NCBI RefSeq assembly: GCF_001625085.1
Contig: NZ_BDAW01000009.1
Span: 62,001 to 126,000, forward strand
DNA length: 64,000 nucleotides
Source of the DNA: Nocardia acidivorans NBRC 108247
Lineage (GTDB): Bacteria; Actinomycetota; Actinomycetes; Mycobacteriales; Mycobacteriaceae
Direction: 5' to 3'
Shown here piece after piece: positions 8,305 to 17,732 of this stretch (its first letter is position 1; each line of letters begins with the position of its first letter). Both the position numbers and the translations under genes were made by a program. The notes under the pieces were generated by a model. It did not search any database, had not been told where the DNA came from, and saw only the letters and a list, made by a program, of their open reading frames with translations.

Positions 8305-10418
8305 TTCCACACCAGTTTCAGCACGGCCGGGGTGAGCAGCATCCGGATCACCGTGGCGTCCAACAGGAGTGCCGCGATCATGCCGTAGGCGATGTACTTC
8401 ATCAGCACCAGATCGGAGAATCCGAAGGCGCCTGTCACGACGATGAGAATAGCCGCGGCCGAGGTGATCACGCCGCCCGTGTGCGCGATTCCGTACCGGA
8501 TGGCCTCCTTCGGCGAGGCGCCATCCGCGCGGGCCTCGGCCATCCGCGATTGCAGGAACACCTCGTAGTCGGTGGACAGGCCGAACAGCACCGTCACGAT
8601 CAACACCAGCACCGCGAACATGAGCGGGCCGGGGGTGAAGTCGAACAGGCCCGCACCGTGACCCTCGACGAAGATCCAGGTCAGGATGCCCAGGGTGGCC
8701 CCGAGCGAGAGTGCGCTCATGACAACGGCTTTGACCGCCAGGATCAGCGATCCGAACGCGGCGTACATCAGCGCCAGCGCCGCGGTGATCAGGATCGCGG
8801 CCAGCAGCGGCAGGCCCTTGATCAACCCCAGGATGCTGTCGCGTTCCAGGGCGGGCACCCCGGCCACCATCACCCGCACCCCGGGCGGTGTGTCGATCCC
8901 GCGCAGCGCCGACAGCACCGTATCGGCGTCGCGTTTGTCGATCAGGCCGCTGCCCAGCACCGTCACCGCGTCCTTGGTCGGGGCCACCGGATCGAACGGT
9001 CCGGTCATCCGCGCCGCGCTGACCTGATTGGCCTGGTAGCGAATATCGCTGAGCTGCTGCGGATTCGCGCCCACCACCACGAGTTTGAGCGGTTCGGTGC
9101 GGAACTGCGGGAACAGGCGATCGAAGTCCTGCTGCGCCACCCGCGCCGGATTGTCCGAGGCCAGATAGCGTTCGCTGAGCCCGCCGAACTCGATATGGCG
9201 GAACGGCAGGATCAACCCCAGCAGCACCAGCACGATCGGGGCGATCACCAGCCACGGCTTGCGCATGGCGAACAATGCCAGCCGGGAGAAGAATCCGGCG
9301 TCGATCTGCTCGGCGGTGCGAATACTGGCCAGCCGATGCCACCCCCACAGATCGATGCGGCGGCCCACGATGGACAGGGTCGCCGGCAGCGCGGTCACCG
9401 ACAGCACCGCGGCCAGCAGCACCGAACTGATCCCGCCCAGCGGCACCGAGCGCAGCACCCCGTTGGGGTAGATGAACAGCGCGCCCAGGCTCACCGCGAT
9501 GATGGCCGCGGAGAACAGCACGGTGCGCCCGGCGGTGGCCACGGTGCGCGCGGTGGCCTCCTCCACGGTGCGCCCGGCCGCGAGCTCCTCACGGAATCGG
9601 GTCACCGCGAACAGGCCGTAGTCGATCGCCAGGCCCAGACTCACCAGGGTGACCACCGCGGAAGCGAACACGTTCACCTGCAGGTGATCGGTGAGCATGC
9701 GCATGATGCCCTGGGTGCCCAGGATCGTCATCCCGCCGATGAGCACCGGCAGCAGCGCGCCCACGATGCCGCCGAACACGAAGTACAGCAGGATCGCCAC
9801 GATCGGCAGCGCGATCAACTCCGCGCGATGGATGTCGTTCTGCATGCCGGTGTTGATGCCCTCGACCACCGGTTGCATGCCCGCCAACTGCACGGTCGTC
9901 CCGCCCGGCCCGGAACCCGGTGTGCCGGCGTGGAATTCGTTCTTGACGGCCATGTAGTTGTTCACCGTGCCGGTGCCCCCGTCACCGTTCAATCCGATAC
10001 TGGCGAAGGCGTGCGTGCGCGAGGGGTCGGCGAACTGGCCCATGAGCGCGCCGTCCCAATACGAGTCGATCTTGAGGATCTGCTCGGAGTGACTGCCGCG
10101 CAACCTATTCAGCTCAGCGGCGACCGCGTCGCGGATGGGCTGCTCATCGAGGGTGTGCCCGGCCGGGGCGGTGTAGAGCACGATCAGATCGCTGTCGGTG
10201 TCGCGCCCGAAGGTGGAGTCCGCGAGTTCGGACCCGGCCACCGATTCGCTGGACTCGTCGAACCAGCCCTCCTGGGTCAGATGATCGCCCAGATCGCGGC
10301 CGTAGCAGCCCGAGGCCAGCACCGCCAGCGCGAACAGCCCGAACACCAGATACCGGTTGCGGTGGATCAACCGCCCCCACCGCGGCGAACGCGAGGAGTG
10401 CGCGCGGGTGTCGAGCAT
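8301..10418 (-). CDS. MMPL/RND family transporter
   Basis: A 705-residue RND-type transporter with the internal duplication typical of MmpL proteins: a first transmembrane helix, a large extracytoplasmic loop, a membrane bundle, then the same again. Both helix-4 equivalents carry the acidic motif (GLAIDYGLFAVTRFREEL and FGLSTDYEVFLQSR) used for proton coupling. Start ATG 10418 shares one base with the stop of the upstream lipoprotein gene; the open frame continues upstream but there overlaps that gene. The substrate is unknown; lipids or drugs are typical for the family. Confidence 0.9.
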   Translation of the reverse strand: MLDTRAHSSRSPRWGRLIHRNRYLVFGLFALAVLASGCYGRDLGDHLTQEGWFDESSESVAGSELADSTFGRDTDSDLIVLYTAPAGHTLDEQPIRDAVAAELNRLRGSHSEQILKIDSYWDGALMGQFADPSRTHAFASIGLNGDGGTGTVNNYMAVKNEFHAGTPGSGPGGTTVQLAGMQPVVEGINTGMQNDIHRAELIALPIVAILLYFVFGGIVGALLPVLIGGMTILGTQGIMRMLTDHLQVNVFASAVVTLVSLGLAIDYGLFAVTRFREELAAGRTVEEATARTVATAGRTVLFSAAIIAVSLGALFIYPNGVLRSVPLGGISSVLLAAVLSVTALPATLSIVGRRIDLWGWHRLASIRTAEQIDAGFFSRLALFAMRKPWLVIAPIVLVLLGLILPFRHIEFGGLSERYLASDNPARVAQQDFDRLFPQFRTEPLKLVVVGANPQQLSDIRYQANQVSAARMTGPFDPVAPTKDAVTVLGSGLIDKRDADTVLSALRGIDTPPGVRVMVAGVPALERDSILGLIKGLPLLAAILITAALALMYAAFGSLILAVKAVVMSALSLGATLGILTWIFVEGHGAGLFDFTPGPLMFAVLVLIVTVLFGLSTDYEVFLQSRMAEARADGASPKEAIRYGIAHTGGVITSAAAILIVVTGAFGFSDLVLMKYIAYGMIAALLLDATVIRMLLTPAVLKLVWK

Positions 10419-10957
10419 CAGCCGCAGGCCGCGGTGCGATAGTCGGCCGAGCGCAGGATGCCGCACAGGTCGGTGCGCGAGATCTTCCAGCGCCCGTCCC
10501 TGTTCACGAAATGCACCACCGTGGTGCGCACATTGGTACCGGTGCCGTCCTTGTCCAGGCTCAGCGTCGCGGTCAGGGTGCCGTCGTGATTGTCGAACAC
10601 CGGGTCCTTGACCCCGTACACCGCGCGCGGATTGTCCTGCAGCGCCTTGTACATATCGGGGATGGCGTCCTTGAACGCCTCCCCGTCCTCGATGAGCGCG
10701 GTGCGCTCGGCATCGGGCAGATTCGGATCCAGCGCCGATTTGATCTGCGCGTCCAAGGCCGCGGCGGTCGGAATCGGCGGCCGGTTCGCGCTCGAGGCCG
10801 CCGCGGCCTGCGAGGAGGAGCTCAGCGCGGCATAGGCCGAGGAGCGCGCCGCATCCACCGACGCCTCGTCATCGGAGCCACCGCAACCGCTCACGGCCAA
10901 GGCCAGGAGAATCAGTGCTGCGGCGGCCGGTCGTCGAAATGCCATCAACTTCCTCAT
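10418..10957 (-). CDS. Putative lipoprotein
   Basis: A 179-residue protein with an Arg-containing signal peptide and a lipobox (AVSGC near residue 24). A Ser/Ala-rich linker leads into a small domain whose last part (STRADLCGILR-like strands after VVHFVNRDGRWKIS) resembles NTF2-like/DUF4878 folds, seen in accessory lipoproteins of actinobacterial envelope transporters. It is first in the operon, one base from mmpL, so it may assist that transporter. The fold assignment is tentative. Confidence 0.8.
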   Translation of the reverse strand: MRKLMAFRRPAAAALILLALAVSGCGGSDDEASVDAARSSAYAALSSSSQAAAASSANRPPIPTAAALDAQIKSALDPNLPDAERTALIEDGEAFKDAIPDMYKALQDNPRAVYGVKDPVFDNHDGTLTATLSLDKDGTGTNVRTTVVHFVNRDGRWKISRTDLCGILRSADYRTAACG

Positions 10958-11063
10958 GCTCGAACTGCGGGTGCTTGCCCACAGTCAATCATGCGGGCGC
11001 GCCGAACCTGACTGGTGAGTCACAGGGGGCGGTGCGGGTGTCGGCCGTCATGGGCGGCACCGC

Positions 11064-11492
11064 TCACAGACCCTCGATGACCGCGCTCAGCCGGCCCAAC
11101 AGCGCGCGCACCGTGGACGCCTCGAGGGGGTGGACCGCGCTCACCGGCACCGCCTCGGGAATCAGATCGCGCACCAGGGCGATGATGCTGCGCTCGTCGT
11201 CGGTGTCGATATCGGTGACCCGGGCCACGGCCACGGCCACCACATCCTCGGCGGCGGGCACGTCGGCGTCGAGGTCGGGGCGGTAGATCTCCACGGTCAA
11301 GGTGGACCGCACCGTGCGGAAGGCGAACGAGCGCCCGTCCCCGGTGCGGCCGAAACCGTGCGCGTACCGGCCCACCGTGATGTCCTCGACGGCGAAGTCG
11401 GATGTCCCGAATCCCGCGGTGTGGTCGGTAACCAACGAATCTCCCTGCCGGCGCCACTGTTTGCCTGTCACGGTAACCGTTGCCCCCGACAA
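11064..11492 (-). CDS. Conserved hypothetical protein (Rv2137c position)
   Basis: A 142-residue soluble protein without signal or membrane segment. The N-terminal half is strand-rich (VTVTGKQWRRQGDSLVTDHT...); the C-terminal half is a helix with many Val/Ala/Leu. It sits divergently from the lppL-like gene, which is where the small hypothetical Rv2137c lies in M. tuberculosis, so it is probably the orthologue. I do not recognise its fold and propose no function. The start could also be an internal GTG a few codons downstream. Confidence 0.65.
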   Translation of the reverse strand: MSGATVTVTGKQWRRQGDSLVTDHTAGFGTSDFAVEDITVGRYAHGFGRTGDGRSFAFRTVRSTLTVEIYRPDLDADVPAAEDVVAVAVARVTDIDTDDERSIIALVRDLIPEAVPVSAVHPLEASTVRALLGRLSAVIEGL

Positions 11493-11681
11493 CCCCCTCG
11501 AAACCCCATGTCACGTCATGAAAGCCGAGTCGTGTCGCGCCACGCCGAAAAACCCGCCCATTCGCCTAGCGCATCACGGCGCGCCGCCGACCAAGACCCC
11601 CGCCCACCGGGCGTTGTCATGCACCATGTTCAGATTAGATAGCACGCATAAGTTTTCTCGGTCAGGTAAGGAGTTCGTCGC

Positions 11682-12689
11682 ATGCGCCGTCGCGGCTGGA
11701 TCCGGTCGGCCCTCGCGGGCGCGGCCGTGGCGACCCTGCTGGCCGGATGCTCCTCCGGGGAGGACGGCGGGAACAAGCCCACCATCGCCCCCGCGACGCC
11801 CGCCGCCGCGCCCGCGGTCACCGGCGCCCCCGCCGGTGAGGTGAAGCCCGCCGCCGCGATCAGCGCGCTGCTGGCCGAACCCTTCACCGGTGCGCTGGCC
11901 GTGGTCACCGAGGCGGGCAAGGCTCTCGCGCTGATCGACAGGACAGGCACCAGAACGGTTCCGCTGCCCGGTGTCGTGGCCTGCCTCGCGGCGGGCAAAC
12001 CCGGCGAGATCCTGATCGCGGTGCCCGGCAAGATCATTCGCCTGGACGCGGCCACCGCCAAGACCACCGAGATCGCGGTCGAGGGTGAGGTGCGCTCGGT
12101 GGCCGTGCGCGCGAACGGTGATCTGGCGGCCGGACTCGGCATCGGCAAGGTGCTCATCCTGGCCCCCGATGGTGCTGTGCGCGCAAGCATTTCGGGTCTG
12201 GTCTCCGCCGATGCCATCGACGCCGCCACCGATACCGTGGTGGTGCTGGACCGTCGCCAGACCGCGCTGAGCGAACTGAATCTGCAAGACGGACGCCTGG
12301 GCCTGACCCTGCGCACCGGTGACGGGGCGACGAATATGATCGGCGATCACTTCGGCCGCCGCATCGTCACCGATACCGCGGGCAGCGAACTGCTCGTCTA
12401 CACCGCCGATCCGTTGGTCCTGCGCCAGCGTTTCCCGGTAGGCTCTTCGCCCTACGCACTCGCCTACGATCAGCGGTCCGAGACCGTGTGGGTGACGCTG
12501 ACAGGCAGTAACGAAGTCGTCGGTTACGACCTGTCGACGGGTATACCGGTAGAAGTGGGGCGCTACCCGACGGTGCGCCAGCCCGATTCGGTGACCGTCG
12601 ACGCATCCACCGGTGACCTGTTCGTGGGATCCGCGACCGGTGACGGTCTGCAGCGGATCACCGCGGACCAGCGGAAGAGAGGGCAGTGA
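11682..12689 (+). CDS. lppL: Lipoprotein with beta-propeller-like repeats, LppL-type
   Basis: A 335-residue protein with a signal peptide and lipobox (LLAGC) at residues 18-22, then a Pro/Ala-rich linker. The rest is repeated strand-rich units with the flavour of YncE/YVTN beta-propellers, for example [14 protein letters not shown] and [27 protein letters not shown] lies upstream of ATG 11682. It overlaps the next gene by four bases (GTGA), followed by pyrD, the same order as lppL-pyrD in mycobacteria. Its biochemical role is unknown; it probably acts at the outer face of the membrane. Confidence 0.8.
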   Translation: MRRRGWIRSALAGAAVATLLAGCSSGEDGGNKPTIAPATPAAAPAVTGAPAGEVKPAAAISALLAEPFTGALAVVTEAGKALALIDRTGTRTVPLPGVVACLAAGKPGEILIAVPGKIIRLDAATAKTTEIAVEGEVRSVAVRANGDLAAGLGIGKVLILAPDGAVRASISGLVSADAIDAATDTVVVLDRRQTALSELNLQDGRLGLTLRTGDGATNMIGDHFGRRIVTDTAGSELLVYTADPLVLRQRFPVGSSPYALAYDQRSETVWVTLTGSNEVVGYDLSTGIPVEVGRYPTVRQPDSVTVDASTGDLFVGSATGDGLQRITADQRKRGQ

Positions 12690-12952
12690 TGGCTCGGGCC
12701 TCACGATCTGCGCACCCGTCGCGCACACTACCGTCCGGCTGGGAGGAGACCAGCGACGAGTACGAATACGTGCCGTTGCGACTACCTCCGGAAGTCAATC
12801 GCGTGACCGCCTCCATGCGCCTGGCCATTCAGGCCGAATTCGGCGGCTGGGAGCTGTCGCGGGTGCGTGCCTACACCGACGGCAGTCGTCGCGTGCTGTT
12901 GCGCCGCCGCAAGAGTTCCCTGCTATCCCCGACACCCGAGGCGGTGATGTAA
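12686..12952 (+). CDS. DUF5703 family protein
   Basis: An 88-residue basic protein with the characteristic core [16 protein letters not shown] followed by [20 protein letters not shown] and an Arg/Lys-rich stretch. I recognise this as the actinobacterial DUF5703 family. It has no known activity. The GTG at 12686 overlaps the lipoprotein stop; ATG 12689 is the alternative start. It lies five bases before pyrD and is probably co-transcribed with it. Confidence 0.8.
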   Translation: MMARASRSAHPSRTLPSGWEETSDEYEYVPLRLPPEVNRVTASMRLAIQAEFGGWELSRVRAYTDGSRRVLLRRRKSSLLSPTPEAVM

Positions 12953-12957
12953 CCCGC

Positions 12958-14064
12958 ATGTCCTACTCGACCCCAGCCGAGCGCCTGTATGGGCTGCTGT
13001 TGAAGGCGATGTTCCTGCTCCCGCCCGAGCGCATCCATCATCTCGCCTTCGCCGCGATGACACTGGCCACCCGGTTCGCACCGGGCCGCTGGCTCACCTC
13101 GAAACTGCTTGTCGCACAGGATCCGGTACTGGCCTCACGGGTGTTCGGGGTCGACTTCCCCACCCCGCTGGGGTTGGCCGCCGGTTTCGACAAGAACGCC
13201 GAGGGCGCCGACACGTGGGGTCCACTGGGCTTCGGGTACGCCGAGATCGGCACCGTCACCGCGCAGGCGCAGCCGGGTAACCCCGCGCCGCGACTGTTCC
13301 GGCTGCCCGCGGATCGGGCGCTGATCAACCGGATGGGCTTCAACAATCACGGTGCCGCGGCCGCGGCGGCGAACCTGGCGCGCCGGCGCGCCGGGGGGAT
13401 CCCGCTGGGCGCGAACATCGGCAAGACCAAGATCGTCGAGGCCGCCGACGCCGCCTCCGATTACGCCACCAGCGCCAAACTGCTCGGCCCGCTCGCGGAT
13501 TTCGTGGTGGTGAACGTGAGTTCGCCCAATACCCCGGGCCTGCGTGATCTACAGGCGGTGGCCTCGCTGCGGCCGCTGCTGCGGGCGGTGCTCGATACGG
13601 TGTCGGTGCCGGTGCTGGTCAAGATCGCCCCCGACCTCTCCGATGACGATATCGACGCCGTGGCCGATCTGGCGGTGGAATTGGGACTGGCCGGAATCGT
13701 GGCCACCAACACCACCATTCGCCGCGACCGGCTGAACACCCCCGCCGAGGAGGTGGCCGCGCTCGGAGCGGGCGGGCTCTCGGGGCCACCGGTGGCCGAT
13801 CGTTCCCTCGAGGTGCTGCGCCGGCTGTACGGCCGGGTGGGCGATCAGCTGGCGCTCATCTCGGTCGGCGGCATCGAGACCGCCGAACAGGCGTGGGAGC
13901 GGATTCTCGCGGGAGCCTCACTGCTGCAGGGGTACACCGGATTCATCTACGGTGGCCCGTTCTGGGCGCGGCGCGTGCACCGCGGCCTGGCGGTCAAGCT
14001 GCGCGCACACGGCTATTCGAGTCTGAGCGAGGCGGTCGGCGCGGGTCACACCACCCGCGCCTGA
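12958..14064 (+). CDS. pyrD: Quinone-dependent dihydroorotate dehydrogenase
   Basis: This class 2 enzyme oxidises dihydroorotate to orotate in de novo pyrimidine synthesis, passing electrons to membrane quinone through FMN. At 368 residues it is of normal class 2 length. The amphipathic N-terminal helices ([19 protein letters not shown]) form the membrane and quinone-access region. FMN-site motifs follow: [39 protein letters not shown] (catalytic Ser), [12 protein letters not shown], and ISVGGI near the end. The gene follows the DUF5703 gene by five bases. Confidence 0.96.
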   Translation: MSYSTPAERLYGLLLKAMFLLPPERIHHLAFAAMTLATRFAPGRWLTSKLLVAQDPVLASRVFGVDFPTPLGLAAGFDKNAEGADTWGPLGFGYAEIGTVTAQAQPGNPAPRLFRLPADRALINRMGFNNHGAAAAAANLARRRAGGIPLGANIGKTKIVEAADAASDYATSAKLLGPLADFVVVNVSSPNTPGLRDLQAVASLRPLLRAVLDTVSVPVLVKIAPDLSDDDIDAVADLAVELGLAGIVATNTTIRRDRLNTPAEEVAALGAGGLSGPPVADRSLEVLRRLYGRVGDQLALISVGGIETAEQAWERILAGASLLQGYTGFIYGGPFWARRVHRGLAVKLRAHGYSSLSEAVGAGHTTRA

Positions 14065-14175
14065 GCCGAAACCGGTTGCGGGCGTGCGTTGTTCGCCCGC
14101 CGCGGGTGCGGCGTTCCGGACCGCCCGTCCGTCTGCTCCCGGTTCGCCACGAAGGGGCCTGCGCACCAGGGGTTT

Positions 14176-14598
14176 TCAGGCCCACAGATGTTGGGAGCGG
14201 GCTCCGGAGGCGGCGTGCGAGAGGGCGCCGGGCGGCAGGGTGCCCACATACCAGCCGCGCATGATCGACTCGGGGAGTTCGGCGTCGGTGCCGTGCGGGG
14301 TCAACTCGTCGTAATGCATGCGTTCGGCCATGCGCTGGGCCAGCATGACCACCGCGTGCTCGACCAGAATGCCCAGCCGCGCGGCGCGTTCGGCGGCCTG
14401 GGAGTGCGCGGCATCGTCGAATACGATCTGCGGATCGGACAGGATCTCGTCCAATTCCATTCCGGCGTGCGCCTGCGCGCGGGTCAGGCGCTGCTCGGGC
14501 AGCCAGCTCAATGACCACACATCCTCTCGTTGTGCGCGGCGCGCGAATTCGGGGGTGATGTCACTGGTCATCTCCCGATGGGTGATATCGATTGTCAC
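14176..14598 (-). CDS. Conserved hypothetical protein
   Basis: A 140-residue acidic soluble protein with no signal peptide. GTG 14598 is chosen because AGGA lies upstream; a later in-frame ATG (MTSDITPEF) is possible. The body is helical, with the repeated pattern ARRAQREDVWSLSWLPEQRLT and QAAERAARLGILVEHAVVMLAQ. It does not match any enzyme family I know. It lies convergent with pyrD and divergent from the acyl-CoA synthetase. A weak hairpin (14155-14183) overlaps its stop codon and may serve as terminator. Confidence 0.65.
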   Translation of the reverse strand: MTIDITHREMTSDITPEFARRAQREDVWSLSWLPEQRLTRAQAHAGMELDEILSDPQIVFDDAAHSQAAERAARLGILVEHAVVMLAQRMAERMHYDELTPHGTDAELPESIMRGWYVGTLPPGALSHAASGARSQHLWA

Positions 14599-14995
14599 TG
14601 CGGGGTCCTCCCTGGGCCGGTCTGTCGGAAATGTCCAGGCGCACTCCGATACGCCGCCTCGCCGGTGAGGTTCGCCGGCTCCACCGCCGGCCGGAGTCAT
14701 GGTCGATCACGCTCTCCCCCGCTCCATCATCCGCCGATGAGGCACCGCCATGATGTGTTTCACGCCGGTTCCCAGCTCCCTCGCGAGAACCTCCGCGACC
14801 GCGGCGGGAAACGCAGTCCACGCGCGTGGTGAGCGGTTTGAGAGAGCGGGCGTAAATATGTCGCATGCGACACAGTGGTGATTTTCTGGCTAAGCTGAGT
14901 GAGCCATGCCACAGGAACCCGTGGTCGACCGGGGTTCGCGCAGGTCGGATGGGTGCGCGTGTGCGGCTGTAGCGAGAGGCAATCGGAAAAGGGTT
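14599..14995. other. Divergent intergenic region before fadD-type gene
   Basis: Almost 400 bases between the hypothetical gene (minus) and the acyl-CoA synthetase (plus). It contains a perfect 14-bp palindrome (14859-14872). The reading frame of the synthetase is open back to ATG 14906, but that segment is Arg-rich and unlike family N-termini, so it is treated as leader. I see no other gene. Confidence 0.5.
14859..14872. promoter_or_regulatory. Perfect palindrome TGTCGCATGCGACA, candidate operator
   Basis: The 14-mer is a perfect two-fold palindrome centred about 130 bases upstream of the acyl-CoA synthetase start, in an otherwise irregular intergenic region. Its size and symmetry suit a dimeric regulator. 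Which protein binds it is unknown. Confidence 0.4.
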
Positions 14996-16825
14996 ATGAC
15001 GACAGACATCGGCTATCCGCACAAGTCGGGCAAAACGGTCTACACGATTCCGGCGGCGTTCCAGGAGACGCTGACCCTGCGACCGGAGCAGATCGCGATC
15101 AGGACGGTGGGGGGTACCCGGGAGATCAGCTGGCGCGAGTACGGGGAGCAGGTGCGCGGCATCGCCGCCGGACTCGCCGGACTGGGTGTGCGGCACGGGG
15201 ATACGGTCGGGATCATGCTGACCAATCGGCCCGAGTTCAATCTGGTCGACACCGCCGCACTGCATCTGGGCGCGACGCCGTTCTCGATCTACAACACCAG
15301 CTCCCCCGAGCAGATCGCGCATCTGTTCACCAATGCCGAGAACAAGATCGTGATCACCGAACCGGCGTTCCTGGACGCGGTGCGCGGGGCCGGGGTCGAA
15401 CTCGAACACATTGTGCTGGTGGAGGGTTCGGCCGCGGGCACCATCACCCTGGCCGAGGTGCAGGCCGCCCCCGCCCCCGATTTCGACTTCGACGCCGCCT
15501 GGCGGGCCGTCACCGCCGATGATCTGGCCACGCTGATCTACACCTCCGGCACCACCGGCCCGTCCAAGGGCGTGGAGCTGACCCATCGCAATGTGGTCGC
15601 CCAGATCGTGGGCTTGGTCGCCGGACCGCTCACCGTCGGCCTGGACGATCGCTCGGTGTCGTATCTGCCCGCCGCCCATGTGGCGGACCGGATTTCGGGA
15701 CACTGCGCGAACCTGTTCACCGGCGTGCAGATGACCTGCGTCCCGGACCCGCGCGAGATCGCCGCCGCCCTGCCCGATGCCCGGCCCACCGCGTTCTTCG
15801 GCGTGCCCCGGGTATGGCAGAAGATCAAGGCCGGTATCGACGCCAAACTCGCCACCGAACCCAGCCCGGTGAAGAAGGCCCTGGCCAACTGGGCCATCGG
15901 GGTGGGGGTGAACGCCGCGCGCGCGGACCTGTCCGGCAACGGCCGCGGACTGCTGCTCGATGCGCAGCACAAGCTCGCCGACGCCCTGGTGCTGTCCAAG
16001 CTGCGCCAGGCGCTGGGCTTCGACGAACTCAAGGTCGCGGCCTCGGGCGCGGCGGCCATTCCGCCCGAAACCCTGGAATACCTGCTGGGATTGGGCTTCA
16101 CCGTCACCGAGGTATGGGGCATGTCCGAGACCTCGGGCGTGGGCACCTACACCCCGCTGCACAAGCCCAAGCCCGGCACCGTCGGAATTCCCATGGTGGA
16201 CACCGAGGTTCGCCTCGGCGAGGACGGTGAACTGCTGCTGCGCGGGCCCATCGTCACCGGCGGCTACCGCAAGATGCCCGACAAGACCGCCGAGGCCATC
16301 GACGGCGACGGCTGGCTGCACACCGGTGACGTGGCCACCATCGACGGCGACGGCTACATCAGCATCGTGGACCGCAAGAAGGAACTCATCATCAACGAGG
16401 CGGGAAAGAACCTGTCTCCCACCAATATCGAGAACACCGTCAAGGCCGCGTCCTCGCTGGTCGGTCAGGTGGTCGCGATCGGCGACGCCAAACCGTTCAT
16501 CGCCGCGCTGGTGGTGCTCGACCCCGATACCGCGGTGGTGCGCGCCAAGGCCCTGGGCACCCCCGACGCGGATCTGAAGGCGCTGGCCGCGCGCCCGGAG
16601 ATCATCGCGGAGATCAAGGCCGCGGTGGCCACCGCCAACGCCAAACTCTCCCGGGTGGAACAGATCAAGCGCTTCATCGTGCTGGACGCGGGCTGGGAGC
16701 CCGGCGGTGACGAACTCACCCCGACCCTCAAACTCAAGCGCAGCCCGATCAACACCAAGTACGCCGCGCAGATCGCCGCGCTGTACACCACCCCCGCGCC
16801 GGACGATGTCGTGAACATGTCCTGA
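14996..16825 (+). CDS. Long-chain fatty acid-CoA ligase (FadD type)
   Basis: A 609-residue AMP-forming ligase that activates a fatty acid to acyl-AMP and then acyl-CoA. Motif P-loop: YTSGTTGPSKGVELTH near residue 180. Later landmarks are VWGMSETSG, TGDVATIDGDGYISIVDRKKELI and the C-terminal lysine segment TPTLKLKR. The lid insertion and size match the long-chain FadD15/FadD11 class. ATG 14996 follows a run of GGAAAAGGG and begins the conserved part; ATG 14906 is in frame but adds 30 unlikely residues. A strong hairpin follows the stop. Confidence 0.9.
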   Translation: MTTDIGYPHKSGKTVYTIPAAFQETLTLRPEQIAIRTVGGTREISWREYGEQVRGIAAGLAGLGVRHGDTVGIMLTNRPEFNLVDTAALHLGATPFSIYNTSSPEQIAHLFTNAENKIVITEPAFLDAVRGAGVELEHIVLVEGSAAGTITLAEVQAAPAPDFDFDAAWRAVTADDLATLIYTSGTTGPSKGVELTHRNVVAQIVGLVAGPLTVGLDDRSVSYLPAAHVADRISGHCANLFTGVQMTCVPDPREIAAALPDARPTAFFGVPRVWQKIKAGIDAKLATEPSPVKKALANWAIGVGVNAARADLSGNGRGLLLDAQHKLADALVLSKLRQALGFDELKVAASGAAAIPPETLEYLLGLGFTVTEVWGMSETSGVGTYTPLHKPKPGTVGIPMVDTEVRLGEDGELLLRGPIVTGGYRKMPDKTAEAIDGDGWLHTGDVATIDGDGYISIVDRKKELIINEAGKNLSPTNIENTVKAASSLVGQVVAIGDAKPFIAALVVLDPDTAVVRAKALGTPDADLKALAARPEIIAEIKAAVATANAKLSRVEQIKRFIVLDAGWEPGGDELTPTLKLKRSPINTKYAAQIAALYTTPAPDDVVNMS

Positions 16826-16835
16826 TACCGAGGCA

Positions 16836-16867
16836 CCGTGGCCCGGACGGAATCGTCCGGGCCACGG
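16836..16867 (+). terminator. Strong hairpin downstream of fadD-type gene
   Basis: A perfect 14-bp stem (ccgtggcccggacg / cgtccgggccacgg) with a four-base loop begins 11 bases after the ligase stop. The following run of T is weak (tcgtttcc), as is common in high-GC actinobacteria. It most likely ends transcription of the ligase gene. Confidence 0.75.
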
Positions 16868-17168
16868 TCGTTTCCGGCGTTCAGGTGCGCCGCGGCGGCG
16901 GAATCGAGAATCGTCGACGCCGCCACCGCGGCAACCAGCTCCGGGCGCAGATCCACCGCGTGCCCGCACCTCATCGGCCGCGATCCCGCCCCGGGCGCGA
17001 ATTCGGTGCGCACCGCGGCCATGGCCGCCCCGGCGAGCACCGCAGACCTCACCGCGGGCCGCCGCGCCCTCGCGGCCCTGACCGACCACCACCACGACTG
17101 ACCCGCCGAGCCCCGAAACGCCGGTGGCCCCGGGCGATCCGCCCGGGGCCACAGGCCTACCGCGTGCG
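16868..17168. other. Intergenic region with a coding-like open stretch of unclear status
   Basis: Between the ligase terminator and the PEBP gene there is a plus-strand open stretch to 17101 with G/C-rich third positions (ending AALTDHHHD). It has no ribosome-binding site and its only ATG sits inside the terminator hairpin. The opposite strand is equally open. I cannot recognise a product, so no gene is called; it could be the tail of a decayed gene. Confidence 0.35.
17124..17152 (-). terminator. Strong hairpin downstream of the PEBP gene
   Basis: A perfect 13-bp GC-rich stem (gtggccccgggcg / cgcccggggccac) with a three-base loop lies 17 bases past the stop of the minus-strand PEBP-family gene. 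It lies between convergent transcription units and may act in both directions. Confidence 0.7.
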
Positions 17169-17705
17169 CTACTTCTGCTCGTGCGTGCCGATCAACGTCG
17201 CGCGCCCGATGGCGTTCATGAACAGATTGAATCCCAGGTACGCGGGCGAGGCGTTCTCATCGACTTCGAGCCGCTCCACCCCGACCGCGTGCACGACCAC
17301 GAAATACCGGTGCGGCCCATGCCCGGCGGGCGGGAACGCGCCGGTGTACTCGTGCAGTCCCGCGTCATTGCGCAGCACGACCGCGCCCTCGGGCAGCGTG
17401 CCGCCCTTACTGCCCTGCGCGGTGTCCAGGCTGGTGGTGGTGGCCGGGATGTTCGCCACCACCCAGTGCCAGAAGCCCGAGGCGGTCGGTGCGTCCGGGT
17501 CGTACATGGTGACGGTGAAACTCTTGGTCTCGGCCGGGAATCCGCTCCAGCTCAGCTGCGGGGAGATGTCCTTGCCGCCCGCGCCGCCCAGCGCGCTGAC
17601 CTGGTCCATATGCAGCGGCTTACCCTCGCTGATCTCACTGGAGGTGAGGGTGAACTCGGGCAGTTGCGGCAGCGGGGCGTAGGGGTTGTAGGAGTAGTCG
17701 GGCAC
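17169..17705 (-). CDS. YbhB/YbcL family (PEBP, Raf kinase inhibitor-like) protein
   Basis: A 178-residue phosphatidylethanolamine-binding-protein homologue. Family motifs are clear: [37 protein letters not shown] (ligand-pocket DPDxP and the FWHW block) and [12 protein letters not shown]. Bacterial members bind small anionic ligands; the physiological role is unsettled. It corresponds in position to Rv2140c of M. tuberculosis, next to pyrD and an M20 peptidase. It is followed by a strong hairpin. Confidence 0.92.
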   Translation of the reverse strand: MPDYSYNPYAPLPQLPEFTLTSSEISEGKPLHMDQVSALGGAGGKDISPQLSWSGFPAETKSFTVTMYDPDAPTASGFWHWVVANIPATTTSLDTAQGSKGGTLPEGAVVLRNDAGLHEYTGAFPPAGHGPHRYFVVVHAVGVERLEVDENASPAYLGFNLFMNAIGRATLIGTHEQK

Positions 17706-17732
17706 GGGGGCCGTCCTTTCGATCGCAGACCG

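Noticed and set aside
7854..10442. Long plus-strand open frame opposite the MmpL gene
   Set aside because: Antisense of a clear RND transporter; Arg/His/Gln-rich with no recognisable motif.
16838..17101. Small plus-strand gene after the acyl-CoA synthetase
   Set aside because: Its only ATG falls inside the terminator hairpin and there is no ribosome-binding site or known domain.
14561..17152. Very long minus-strand open frame opposite the acyl-CoA synthetase
   Set aside because: Gly/Arg/His-rich composition, no domain, fully antisense to a convincing gene; typical of high-GC mirror frames.
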